23,260 nucleotides of DNA from NCBI GenBank assembly GCA_005883255.1, contig VAXS01000113.1, positions 1 through 23,260 on the forward strand, in the 5' to 3' direction. The DNA comes from Actinomycetota bacterium (GTDB lineage Bacteria; Actinomycetota; Thermoleophilia; Solirubrobacterales; Solirubrobacteraceae). Numbering within the stretch: the stretch's first letter is position 1; each line of letters opens with the position of its first letter. This document shows positions 1-6,702 of the stretch, piece after piece. The position numbers and the translations under genes are program-made. The notes beneath the pieces were generated by a model. It worked only from the letters and a program-made list of their open reading frames with translations. It searched no databases and was not told the DNA's origin.

Positions 1-24
1 CTCGAGATACGAGCCGATGAACGC

Positions 25-46
25 GCGCCGACCCGCGCGTCGGCGC
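25..46. terminator. GC-rich hairpin downstream of the leftmost minus-strand operon
   Basis: Perfect 8-bp inverted repeat GCGCCGAC / GTCGGCGC with a 6-nt loop. It lies 40 bp past the stop of the transporter gene, in a stretch (1-85) where I see no gene. No T-tract follows on either strand, so it would be a non-canonical actinobacterial-type terminator. This is inference from position and symmetry. Confidence 0.4.
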
Positions 47-85
47 AGCCGCCGAGGGGCCTCTGAAGCGAGATTGGGATCTGAA

Positions 86-1060
86 TCAGTGGGAAGGGCC
101 ACCGGGCACATCGACAGTCGCGACTCTACCCGGGGTTTCGGCTGGCAAGCGCTCGTCCCTGCCAAGGAACGACCCAGAGATGGACGCGGCCGAGACGTCT
201 TCTGACTCCGCTCCCTGCAGCGCCGCCTGCGTGGGCGCCAGGCGCCAAGCGGCCGCCACCACCAGCGCGAACGCCGCGGCGTGGAGCGCCTGGAGCGGCG
301 GGCTGCCGCCCAGCCGGTCGCCGAGCACCGCGACGCCGCCCAGGATCGCGACCACGTTGGTGGCCGCGGTCATCAGCGCGATGACCGGTACGGCGCGGCC
401 CGTCTGGAGCGCCCGCTGGAAGCAGAAGAACGCCGCCACGGTGGCCAGCGCCGCGGCGGCCAGCCAGGGCGAGCGCAGGACGGCTCCCGCCCCGTGGTGG
501 TGCGCGATCGCCGTCAGCGCCTTGACCGCCATGTCCCCCGCGCCGTAGAGCACGCCGCCCGCGGCGCCCAGCGCCCCGGCGCCCGCCCGGGGCGCCGTCG
601 CGGCCAGCGCGGCGGCGAGCACGCCGGCGGCCCCCAGCGCAGCGGCGAGCGCCGGGGCGTTCACGACGGCGCCCCGGTCGGGGCCGAGGCCCGCGGACAG
701 CAGGGCGAGGGCCACCCCCAGGAGGACGACGGCTCGGCGCTCGCCGCGATCGAGGCGGTGGCCGAGACCGAGGGTGGCCAGGGGGACGGCGAGCACCAGT
801 CCGCCGGTGACGAACGCCTGGACCAGCGACAGCGGAGCGTGCGAGAGGGCGTCGACGTGCAGCGCCCACCCGCCCAGGCCCAGCGCCAGGCCCGCCAGCC
901 ACACCCGCGAGGCCAGCAGCCCGCGCAGGGTGGCGATGGGGCGCCGCGGCGTGACCGCCGGCGCGTCCGCCGCCCCGGCGTGCTGGAGCAGGAAGCCGGC
1001 GTTCAGCGCCAGCGAGGCGGCCAGCGCCAGTCCCAGGCCGAGCATCAGGCGCCCGCTCAC
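86..1060 (-). CDS. DMT-superfamily (EamA/NIPA-like) multi-pass membrane transporter
   Basis: Predicted integral membrane protein of 324 aa with about nine hydrophobic helices (roughly residues 5-25, 53-70, 78-98, 108-125, 135-154, 163-185, 197-215, 222-243 and 258-274). This is the layout of drug/metabolite transporter-superfamily proteins. The APLSLVQAF segment near residue 75 resembles NIPA-like members. I chose the GTG start at 1060 because GTGA overlaps the TGA stop of the upstream esterase gene, implying translational coupling, and because the reading frame upstream of it is antisense to that esterase. An in-frame ATG at 1045 is the alternative. The last 50 residues are hydrophilic with a less biased composition and may be a poorly conserved tail. 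The substrate cannot be read from sequence. Coupling to a lipid-type esterase and a lysyl-lipid synthase hints at an envelope role, which is inference. Confidence 0.8.
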   Translation of the reverse strand: MSGRLMLGLGLALAASLALNAGFLLQHAGAADAPAVTPRRPIATLRGLLASRVWLAGLALGLGGWALHVDALSHAPLSLVQAFVTGGLVLAVPLATLGLGHRLDRGERRAVVLLGVALALLSAGLGPDRGAVVNAPALAAALGAAGVLAAALAATAPRAGAGALGAAGGVLYGAGDMAVKALTAIAHHHGAGAVLRSPWLAAAALATVAAFFCFQRALQTGRAVPVIALMTAATNVVAILGGVAVLGDRLGGSPPLQALHAAAFALVVAAAWRLAPTQAALQGAESEDVSAASISGSFLGRDERLPAETPGRVATVDVPGGPSH

Positions 1061-2028
1061 GCCGGCACCGCCCTGATCCGGGCCGGCCGATGGCGCGGCC
1101 GATGCCCGGTCACCGAACCCGCCCGGAAGCGCAGGTCGGCGTAGCGCAGCATGTGCGGGATCTGGTCGCGCCACAGGCGCCAGGCGTGGTGCCCCGGGTA
1201 GAGCGCGAAGCGCACGTGGCCGCCCACCGCCTGAAGCTCCTGGCCAAACTCCGCGACCCGAAACCGGCCCGGGTCGCTGGTTCCGGTGTACAGGAAGGCC
1301 TGCAGCGGCTGACGGCGCAGCGCCCTGGCCATCCCCCACGCGTAGAACGCGGGGCTGTTGCCCGCCAGCTGCGCCACCGTGGCGTGCTTGAAGGGTCCCG
1401 TCGCCCTCTGGCGGAAGTAGCCGGACCAGCTCTCGACGGTCCCGAACGTCCGCAGGTGGTGCAGCGCCAGGTTCATGGCCGCGTACCCGCCCTCCGAGTT
1501 GCCGGCGATCGCCCGGTGAGCGCGGTCGGGGATCGTGGGCCAGGTGGCGTCCACGGTGTGCACCACGTCGAGCACGTAGTCCTCGAAGCGTCCCTTGGGG
1601 GTGTTGGCCCACTCGGTGTCGTCGCGGAACGTGTCGCCGTGTCGCCCGCTGGGCATCACCACCAGCATCGGCCCGATGGCGTGGGCGGCGATCAGCCGGT
1701 CGAGCGCGACTCCGAGGTCGCCGGCATTCAGGAACAGCGCGGGGAATCCCGGGGAGCCGTGCAGGAGGTAGAGGACCGGGAAGCGTTTACCGGCGGCTGA
1801 GAGGCGGTCGTAGCCTGGCGGCAGGTAGATGATGTACTCCTGCCGCTTGCGCAACGCCGGCGAATACGCCCACTCGGTCACCGCGCGCCCGCCCACCACG
1901 CCCTGGGGGTCGCGCGGCGGCGCGAACCCGCGATAGGTGTAGTAGTGGCTGGCATAGGACTCGACGCCCCACCCGCCCAGCGCCAGCCACGCCAGCGCCA
2001 GCGCCACCAGCGGCGCGCGGCGCCTCAT
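1057..2028 (-). CDS. Exported or membrane-anchored alpha/beta-hydrolase, PF00756 esterase family
   Basis: A 323-aa serine hydrolase. Residues 1-22 are an Arg-rich start followed by a hydrophobic stretch, giving a signal peptide or membrane anchor and placing the enzyme outside the cytoplasm. Family features seen: YLPPGY (68-73), LLHGSPG (oxyanion region, 88-94), nucleophile elbow GNSEGG with Ser178, probable acid Asp252 (GTSDPGRF), and His281 in GHHAW. It is clearly homologous to the esterase at 4289-5200, sharing AIAGxSxGG, AMNLALHH and SWSGYF. The ATG at 2028 gives a clean signal sequence with strong third-position GC. Its stop overlaps the transporter GTG. It lies downstream of an MprF-like synthase gene on the same strand, separated by a short opposite-strand gene. 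Known hydrolases such as AhyD of Enterococcus and PA0919 of Pseudomonas remove amino acids from aminoacyl-phosphatidylglycerol; a similar role is a reasoned guess. Trehalose-ester or other ester substrates are also possible. Confidence 0.85.
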   Translation of the reverse strand: MRRRAPLVALALAWLALGGWGVESYASHYYTYRGFAPPRDPQGVVGGRAVTEWAYSPALRKRQEYIIYLPPGYDRLSAAGKRFPVLYLLHGSPGFPALFLNAGDLGVALDRLIAAHAIGPMLVVMPSGRHGDTFRDDTEWANTPKGRFEDYVLDVVHTVDATWPTIPDRAHRAIAGNSEGGYAAMNLALHHLRTFGTVESWSGYFRQRATGPFKHATVAQLAGNSPAFYAWGMARALRRQPLQAFLYTGTSDPGRFRVAEFGQELQAVGGHVRFALYPGHHAWRLWRDQIPHMLRYADLRFRAGSVTGHRPRHRPARIRAVPA

Positions 2029-2505
2029 GTCCTGGCCCGCCTGGGCCGCGGCGCGCTGGGGGTCGCCGTCACCGTCGTCGCGACCGCCGCCGGCGTCGGC
2101 TGGCTGTACCTGCTGTTCCAGTGGGGCGCCCTGGACGCGGGGCCGCACGTCAGCGGCGCCCTGCCGCTCCAGCAGCTGGCGGGGAACGAGGCCCAGCCGC
2201 TCCTGCGCGTGGCGGTGGCCTGGCTGCCGGCGGGCGTGGCGGCGGGAGCGGCGCTCACCGCGCTCACGCGCATGGGCTGGGTGGCGCGGGCGGCGGTGGT
2301 GGCGCTGGTCTCCTGGCCGGTGCTGTTCGCCAGCGGCGCGATCTCCGACGCGATCGCGCTCAACGAGCGCCTGGACCAGCACCTCGGTCCCCAGCTGCGC
2401 AGCTCCGGCACGTGGGTGGCCGTGGGCCTGATGGTCATCGGCTCGCTCCTGACCGCGCGAGCGGACGCCGCGCGGGGGCGGGCGCGGGCAGCCACCTGGC
2501 GCTGA
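1945..2505 (+). CDS. Small multi-pass membrane protein of unknown function, start uncertain
   Basis: From about 2029 to the TGA at 2503-2505 this frame has nearly 100% G/C in third positions and encodes about four hydrophobic helices (around GALGVAVTVVATAAGVGWLY, LLRVAVAWLPAGVAAG, ARAAVVALVSWPVLF and WVAVGLMVIGSLL). I therefore take it as a real gene. The start is a problem. The only standard upstream start is GTG at 1945, but codons 1945-2028 look antisense (Gln/Arg-rich) to the esterase signal peptide. CTG at 2032 or 2041 would fit the coding signature, and the next GTG, at 2209, would lose helix one. An ATG at 2027 is one frame off, so a one-base error just after it is possible. The 3' end overlaps the convergent lysyltransferase gene by 71 bp. 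I do not recognise a family. It sits inside the esterase/synthase cluster. Confidence 0.6.
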   Translation: MAGIGLDAPPAQRQPRQRQRHQRRAAPHVLARLGRGALGVAVTVVATAAGVGWLYLLFQWGALDAGPHVSGALPLQQLAGNEAQPLLRVAVAWLPAGVAAGAALTALTRMGWVARAAVVALVSWPVLFASGAISDAIALNERLDQHLGPQLRSSGTWVAVGLMVIGSLLTARADAARGRARAATWR

Positions 2506-4156
2506 GCGGCCGGCTGCGCGGAGGGCGGAGGTAGGCCTCGGCCTGCAGCACCCGCAGGGCGGCCAGCGGCAGGTGCGTGCGCCGGCCGTAGATCAGGTAC
2601 CGCGGTCGCCAGCTCGGGAAGAACTTCTCGTTGAAGCGCACCAGGCGCTCGAGCTGGAAGCGCCCGCGGACCGCTCCCAAGCAGGCCCGCAGCAGCCGCT
2701 GGCGGCGGTTGAGGGCGGCGGTCGCGGCCATGATGTGCGCGAAGCCGGCGAAGTTGAGGCTCACCTCATCGCAGTTCCGCGCCCGCGCGTGCTCCAGCGC
2801 CGCCACCACCATCGCCTCGTTGAGTCCGTTGGGCTCGTCGTCGAGGCGGCGCATGCAGTCCAGGGAGAGCCCGCGGCCGTACTCGACGAAGCGCAGGAAG
2901 GCCCTCAGACGGCCGGCGGGATTGCGGGCCAGGACGTAGATTCCGCCCACGTCGCCGCCGGCGCCCCACAGGCGCCCGAGCGTCATCGCCCACCCCTGGA
3001 TGCGCGGGCGGCTGGCGCGCCAGGCCCGCTCCAGGGCGTCCAGCTCGTCCACCGTCGCCGGGTCGAGCTCCGGGTCCGACACCACCTCGACCGTCCAGCC
3101 GTGGCGGGCGACGCGGTTGACCGACTGGCGGACCTTGCGGATGGGCCGGCCCTCGAGCGAGAAGCGGCGGGGGTCCACGACCGCCTCGTTGCCGATGTGG
3201 ATCGTCCGCAGCCCGATCCGCTCGTACTCGGCCAGGTGGGCGGCGGAGGCCGCGGTCACCACGACGTCCCAGCCCCGGCGCACGGCCAGCCGCTGGAAGT
3301 CGGCCAGGATCGGCGCCGCGCTGCCGGGTGGGCCGATCGGGTCGCCGGACACCACGGCGGTGTCCCGCAGGGTCCGGTAGGCCAGGACCCCGCCGTGGGC
3401 GAAGTGGTAGGCCTTGTCCTCGCGCAGCGCGAACGGCGCCAACGAGTCGTTGCCGTGCCCGGCCACCAGGCGCGCCGCCGCCGCGTGGTCCGAGGGCGAG
3501 TGGCCGTCGTCGGCCGGTGCGGGCCGCAGGAGCTGGTAGACGAAGAGCGCCCCGGCGCCCAGGCCCACCAGGGCCAGGGCGTCGAGGCCCAGGCCGAGCG
3601 GCGTGGCCGGGTTTCGCGCGGCCGACTGCAGCCGCCCCGCCGCCTCGGCGGCCAGCGCCGCGCCGAGGCCCGAGGCGCGGCTCGTGAGCAGCGTGGCCGC
3701 GGTGGCCACCACGTAGGCGGTCGCGACCGTGCCCAGGGCCACGCTGCCGGCCAGGAGGCCGGGCCGCGCGTCGGATCCCCGCGGGAACGCCCGCCGCGTG
3801 GCCAGCAGCAGGCCGGCGAGCCCCACCGCCGCCACCGTGGGGGCGTCGGACAGGTCGCGCGAGAGCCGCACGATCGCCACCGTGCACAGCACCCCGATCG
3901 TGGCCTCGGCCGCCCGGCGCTTGCCCTGCACCAGGCCGCGCGCCAGTACCAGCAGCCCGCCGCCGGCGGCGATCGCCAGAAGCCGGGTGAAGCAGACCGA
4001 GCGCACGGGGGCGTTGAGCGACATCTGCCCGTGCCAGGGGTCCACGCGCGCCAGCGCGCCCAGCAGCGTCAGCGCCCCGGGGAGGGCGACGACCGCCGCG
4101 ACGCCCGTGCGCCACGCCCGTGCGAAAGCCGACCGTCGTCGGGCCGCGCGGTCCAT
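2435..4156 (-). CDS. MprF/LysX-type aminoacyl-phosphatidylglycerol synthase (TM region plus LPG_synthase_C/DUF2156 domain)
   Basis: A 573-aa protein. Residues 17-210 contain about six hydrophobic helices. Residues 225-530 form the GNAT-like lysyltransferase domain that moves an aminoacyl group from aminoacyl-tRNA to a membrane lipid head group, lowering surface charge. Recognisable family motifs: GDPIG (271-275), RKVRQSVNR (340-348), the CMRR...PNGLNEAMV block (434-450), VSLNFAGF (465-472, the actinobacterial LysX style) and FNEKFFPSWRPRYLIYG (508-524). It has no fused lysyl-tRNA synthetase domain, unlike mycobacterial LysX, and the membrane part is shorter than the 14-helix MprF flippase. 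It probably synthesises the lipid but may need another flippase. The Pro/Arg-rich tail after residue 540 is antisense to the membrane gene at 1945-2505. Amino-acid specificity (Lys, Orn or Ala) cannot be told from sequence. Homologous esterases lie on both sides. Confidence 0.88.
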   Translation of the reverse strand: MDRAARRRSAFARAWRTGVAAVVALPGALTLLGALARVDPWHGQMSLNAPVRSVCFTRLLAIAAGGGLLVLARGLVQGKRRAAEATIGVLCTVAIVRLSRDLSDAPTVAAVGLAGLLLATRRAFPRGSDARPGLLAGSVALGTVATAYVVATAATLLTSRASGLGAALAAEAAGRLQSAARNPATPLGLGLDALALVGLGAGALFVYQLLRPAPADDGHSPSDHAAAARLVAGHGNDSLAPFALREDKAYHFAHGGVLAYRTLRDTAVVSGDPIGPPGSAAPILADFQRLAVRRGWDVVVTAASAAHLAEYERIGLRTIHIGNEAVVDPRRFSLEGRPIRKVRQSVNRVARHGWTVEVVSDPELDPATVDELDALERAWRASRPRIQGWAMTLGRLWGAGGDVGGIYVLARNPAGRLRAFLRFVEYGRGLSLDCMRRLDDEPNGLNEAMVVAALEHARARNCDEVSLNFAGFAHIMAATAALNRRQRLLRACLGAVRGRFQLERLVRFNEKFFPSWRPRYLIYGRRTHLPLAALRVLQAEAYLRPPRSRPLSARWLPAPAPARRPLARSGASR

Positions 4157-4288
4157 GGCCGGGAGGGTGCGCTCGAAACCTTTTCCCAGCCCAATCCCAG
4201 GATTGAGCCTGATCGCGGAATTGTTGAGTTCAAGTTAGGGGCGCGGTCCAGGCCGCCGCCACCGCACCACCGGGCGGCCGCGCGCGTC
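4157..4288. promoter_or_regulatory. Divergent promoter region with small palindromes
   Basis: This 132-bp gap separates the divergent synthase and esterase genes. Its centre (about 4174-4240) is noticeably AT-richer than anything nearby. It contains CAATCC-CA-GGATTG (4192-4205) and TTGA-GT-TCAA (4224-4233), both short dyads suitable for a regulator shared by the two genes. No clean -35/-10 pair or Shine-Dalgarno could be assigned, so operator status is a suggestion only. Confidence 0.4.
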
Positions 4289-5200
4289 ATGTCAGAGGTG
4301 CGCTCCCACCGTCCGGTCCTGCTGCTCGCCACCGGCCTGGCGATGCTCGGGCTGGTCGGCACGGCCGGCGGGTCCCCTGCGCGCGGTCAGGTCGTGACCC
4401 GCACCCTGTGGTCGGCGGCGCTGGGGCGGCGCGAGCGCGTGGTCGTATACCTGCCGCCCGGCTACTCCGGAGCGCGGGCCGCGCGGTACCCGCTGGTCAT
4501 CCTCCTGCACGGCGTGCCCGGCCGCCCGGAGGACTTCGTGACCCACGGCGTGGTGGCGCGCATCGATGCGCTGATGGCAGCCGGGCGCATCCCGCCGTTC
4601 GTGGCCGCGATGCCCGCCGGCGGGGACCGGCCCACCGACGACAACGAGTGGGCGGACTCCGACCTGCGCCCCAGCGAGCGCTGGGAGACCTACGTGGCCC
4701 GCGACGTGGTCGGGTTCCTGCAGTCCCACTACCGGGTCCGGCGCGACGCGGCGGGGCGGGCGATCGCGGGCGAGTCGATGGGCGGCTTCGGGGCGATGAA
4801 TCTGGCGCTCCACCACCGCAACGAGTTCGGCGCCGTGGCCAGCTGGTCGGGCTACTTCAACGCCAACACGCCCAGCGTGCACAACCCCTCCTCTCCCGCC
4901 GGCCGCGGCTACTCGCCCCAGCACTACGTCAGCCGGCTGCGGCCGTCGCTCGCCGCCTGGCACCCGGCCATCGACTTCTACGTGGGCGGGAACGACCGCT
5001 TCGCCGCCGAGAACGCGACCTTCGATCGCACGCTGACGGCGCTGCACGTGCCGCACGGCTTTCGGATCGTGCCGGGCGCCGGCCACGGCTGGGCGCTGTG
5101 GACGTCGCAGCTGAACCGGGAGCTGGGGTTCCTGGAGAGCGCGCTGGCGGGGACGCCGGGCGGGCAGGCCGCGCCGGGCGGCGGCACGGCGGCCGGCTAG
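4289..5200 (+). CDS. Secreted alpha/beta-hydrolase, PF00756 esterase family (paralogue of 1057-2028)
   Basis: A 303-aa serine hydrolase with an N-terminal export signal (hydrophobic residues 9-27, small residues following). The triad is visible: Ser163 in GESMGG, Asp236 in GGNDR, His266 in GAGHGW, with YLPPGY at 54-59 and the oxyanion motif LLHGVPG at 72-78. It shares many blocks with the esterase at 1057-2028 (EWA, AMNLALHH, SWSGYF), so the two look like ancient duplicates flanking the synthase gene. The ATG at 4289 is the first start that yields a signal peptide; the long open frame upstream is antisense to the synthase. Its C-terminal tail (Gly/Ala-rich, 288-303) runs into a hairpin shared with the convergent crotonase gene. 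Likely acts extracytoplasmically on ester bonds. An aminoacyl-lipid substrate is inferred from context only. Confidence 0.87.
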   Translation: MSEVRSHRPVLLLATGLAMLGLVGTAGGSPARGQVVTRTLWSAALGRRERVVVYLPPGYSGARAARYPLVILLHGVPGRPEDFVTHGVVARIDALMAAGRIPPFVAAMPAGGDRPTDDNEWADSDLRPSERWETYVARDVVGFLQSHYRVRRDAAGRAIAGESMGGFGAMNLALHHRNEFGAVASWSGYFNANTPSVHNPSSPAGRGYSPQHYVSRLRPSLAAWHPAIDFYVGGNDRFAAENATFDRTLTALHVPHGFRIVPGAGHGWALWTSQLNRELGFLESALAGTPGGQAAPGGGTAAG

Positions 5201-5207
5201 CGGCCGC
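5189..5207. terminator. Bidirectional hairpin holding two convergent stop codons
   Basis: GCGGCCG (5189-5195) and CGGCCGC (5201-5207) form a perfect 7-bp stem, extendable by a G-T and a C-G pair. The 5-nt loop is GCTAG. The palindrome CTAG (5197-5200) in the loop is the TAG stop for both the plus-strand esterase and the minus-strand crotonase. No T-tract is present. Symmetry and position suggest a two-way terminator. Confidence 0.55.
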
Positions 5208-5862
5208 TGAACTCGGGCTGGCGCTTCTCGGCCAGGGCGCGCGCGCCCTCGGAGTAGTCCTGGCTGCGTGCGCACAGCTCCTGGACGGTGACCTCCTGCT
5301 CCAGCGTGGCGGCCAGCGCCGGCTTGGCCGCCGCGTCCATCACCCGCTTGGCGTGGCCGATCGCGATCGGGGCGCACATGATCAGCTCCTTCGCCCGGCC
5401 CAGCCCGACCACCGCCGGCAGCCGGGATGAGCCGCCCACGTCGGGGATCAGGCCCACGCGAGTCTCCGGAAGCCCCAGCATCGCGTCCTCGGCCGCCACC
5501 CGCAGGTCGCAGGCCAGCGCCAGCTCCAGCGCGCCGCCGATGCAGGCGCCGTGCACCTGGCATACCGTGGGCTTGGCCATCTCCTCGCACAGGTTCCAGG
5601 TCTCGAGGATCTCGCGGCGGAAGGCGCGGAGGTTCTCGGGCGCCTGGGAGAGGCCGACCAGGTCGGAGAAGTCCATCCCCGAGGAGAACATCGGCCCCTC
5701 GCCCCGGATCACCACGCAGCGCACCTCCGGGTCGTTGGCCGCGGCCTTGAGCGCGACGCCCAGCGCCTGGACCAGCTCGCCGTTCAACGCGTTGCGCTTC
5801 TCGGGGCGGTCGAGGACGACGTGGCGAACCGGGCCGCGATCCTCGGTCTGCACGATGGGCAT
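5197..5862 (-). CDS. Enoyl-CoA hydratase/isomerase (crotonase) with apparent internal deletion
   Basis: A 221-aa crotonase-fold protein; the family is usually near 255-260 aa. Seen in order: DRPEKRNALN (18-27), oxyanion-forming SSGMD (60-64), the HGACIGGALELALACD block with Glu113 in the first catalytic-glutamate position, and LPETRVGLIPDVGG with Glu133 in the second. Right after GRAKELIMCA (155-164) the sequence jumps to PIAIGHAKRVMD. The usual segment (RxIxAxEAxxxGLVNxVV...LAxxLA), about 38-40 residues, is missing in frame. Catalytic residues remain, but a helix-rich packing segment is lost, so stability or trimerisation may be impaired. The start ATG at 5862 is 7 nt downstream of a TAGGCT -10 box, consistent with a leaderless mRNA. 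It is divergent from the dehydrogenase gene, and both fit beta-oxidation. Confidence 0.88.
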   Translation of the reverse strand: MPIVQTEDRGPVRHVVLDRPEKRNALNGELVQALGVALKAAANDPEVRCVVIRGEGPMFSSGMDFSDLVGLSQAPENLRAFRREILETWNLCEEMAKPTVCQVHGACIGGALELALACDLRVAAEDAMLGLPETRVGLIPDVGGSSRLPAVVGLGRAKELIMCAPIAIGHAKRVMDAAAKPALAATLEQEVTVQELCARSQDYSEGARALAEKRQPEFSGR

Positions 5863-5869
5863 GTCGCGG

Positions 5870-5887
5870 AGCCTACTCGGCTAGGCT
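5870..5887. promoter_or_regulatory. Back-to-back leaderless promoters of the crotonase and dehydrogenase genes
   Basis: AGCCTA-CTCGGC-TAGGCT is an inverted repeat. Read outward it gives TAGGCT on the minus strand (5875-5870), 7 nt before the crotonase ATG, and TAGGCT on the plus strand (5882-5887), 9 nt before the dehydrogenase ATG. The whole intergenic gap is 34 bp with no Shine-Dalgarno on either side. The two -10 elements are only 6 bp apart, so polymerases could not occupy both at once. No -35 consensus is evident. Confidence 0.6.
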
Positions 5888-5896
5888 GCCCGGCCG

Positions 5897-6673
5897 ATGG
5901 CGGAGATCGGGAAGGTGGGCGTCGTGGGCTGCGGCCTCATGGGCCACGGCATCGCGCAGGTGGCGGCGGAGGCGGGCTACGAGGTCGCGGTGCGCGAGGT
6001 GGACGACGCCACGCTCCAGAAGGGGCTGGGGAAGATCGAGAAGCAGCTGGCCCGGGCGGTGGAGAAGGGGCGGGCCGAGCAGGCCGACGCCGACGCGGTG
6101 CGCGCGCGCATCCGTGGCTCCACCGACTACGCCGACCTGGCCGAGTGCGACCTGGTGATCGAGGCGATCACCGAGGACCTCCAGCTCAAGCTCGACATGT
6201 GGCGCGAGGTCGATGGGATCGTCAAGTCCGAGGCGCACTTCGCCACCAACACCTCCTCGCTGCCGGTGGTGGACCAGGCGGTGGCCGAGTTCACGGGCTC
6301 CCTGGGCAAGCTCGCCGTCCCAACCCGCGACACCGCCGGGTTCGTCGTCAACCGGCTGCTCGTCCCCTTCCTGCTGGACGGCATGCGGGCCTACGAGGAG
6401 GGCGTGGGCTCGATCGCCGAGATCGACGAGGCCATGAAGGCGGGCGCCGGCCACCCGATGGGGCCGCTGACGCTGTCGGACTTCGTCGGCCTGGACACGC
6501 TGGGCTCGATCTGCGACGTGATGTTCGAGGAGTTCCGGGAGAAGCGCTTCGCGCAGCCGCCGATCCTGCGCAAGATGCTGGCCGCGGGGTGGTACGGCCG
6601 CAAGAGCGGGATGGGCTTCTACGACTACTCCGGCGACGCGCCGGTCGAGAACCCCGGCGTCGCGCGTTCCTAG
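5897..6673 (+). CDS. 3-hydroxyacyl-CoA dehydrogenase, missing the catalytic His/Glu segment
   Basis: A 258-aa homologue of 3-hydroxybutyryl-CoA dehydrogenase, whose members are about 280-295 aa. The Rossmann NAD site GCGLMGHG (11-18) is intact, as are NTSSLP (118-123), GFVVNRLLVPF (148-158), the C-terminal HPMGPLTLSDFVGLD block and GRKSGMGFYDYS. Between NTSSLPVVDQAVA and EFTGSLGK (junction near residue 130, base 6286) I expect about 39 further residues carrying the family HFFNP and LVEV motifs, with the catalytic His and its Glu partner. They are absent with no frameshift. As written the enzyme should be catalytically dead. Start ATG 5897 follows TAGGCT by 9 nt. Intact members catalyse oxidation of 3-hydroxyacyl-CoA with NAD+ in beta-oxidation or butyrate/PHB pathways. 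Confidence 0.9.
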   Translation: MAEIGKVGVVGCGLMGHGIAQVAAEAGYEVAVREVDDATLQKGLGKIEKQLARAVEKGRAEQADADAVRARIRGSTDYADLAECDLVIEAITEDLQLKLDMWREVDGIVKSEAHFATNTSSLPVVDQAVAEFTGSLGKLAVPTRDTAGFVVNRLLVPFLLDGMRAYEEGVGSIAEIDEAMKAGAGHPMGPLTLSDFVGLDTLGSICDVMFEEFREKRFAQPPILRKMLAAGWYGRKSGMGFYDYSGDAPVENPGVARS

Positions 6674-6702
6674 TCGGACCGGCCCGGCGCCGCCCGGCGG
6701 GG

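Noticed and set aside
1061..1612. N-terminal extension of the transporter frame to 1612
   Set aside because: It overlaps the esterase gene on the same strand in another frame and reads as low-complexity Arg/Gly/Pro sequence. The GTGA coupling at 1057-1060 gives a better start.
2573..4288. Very long plus-strand open frame upstream of the second esterase
   Set aside because: It is antisense to the lysyltransferase gene, reads as Arg/Gly/Gln/His-rich sequence without domains, and lacks a coding third-position pattern. Only the part from ATG 4289 is real.
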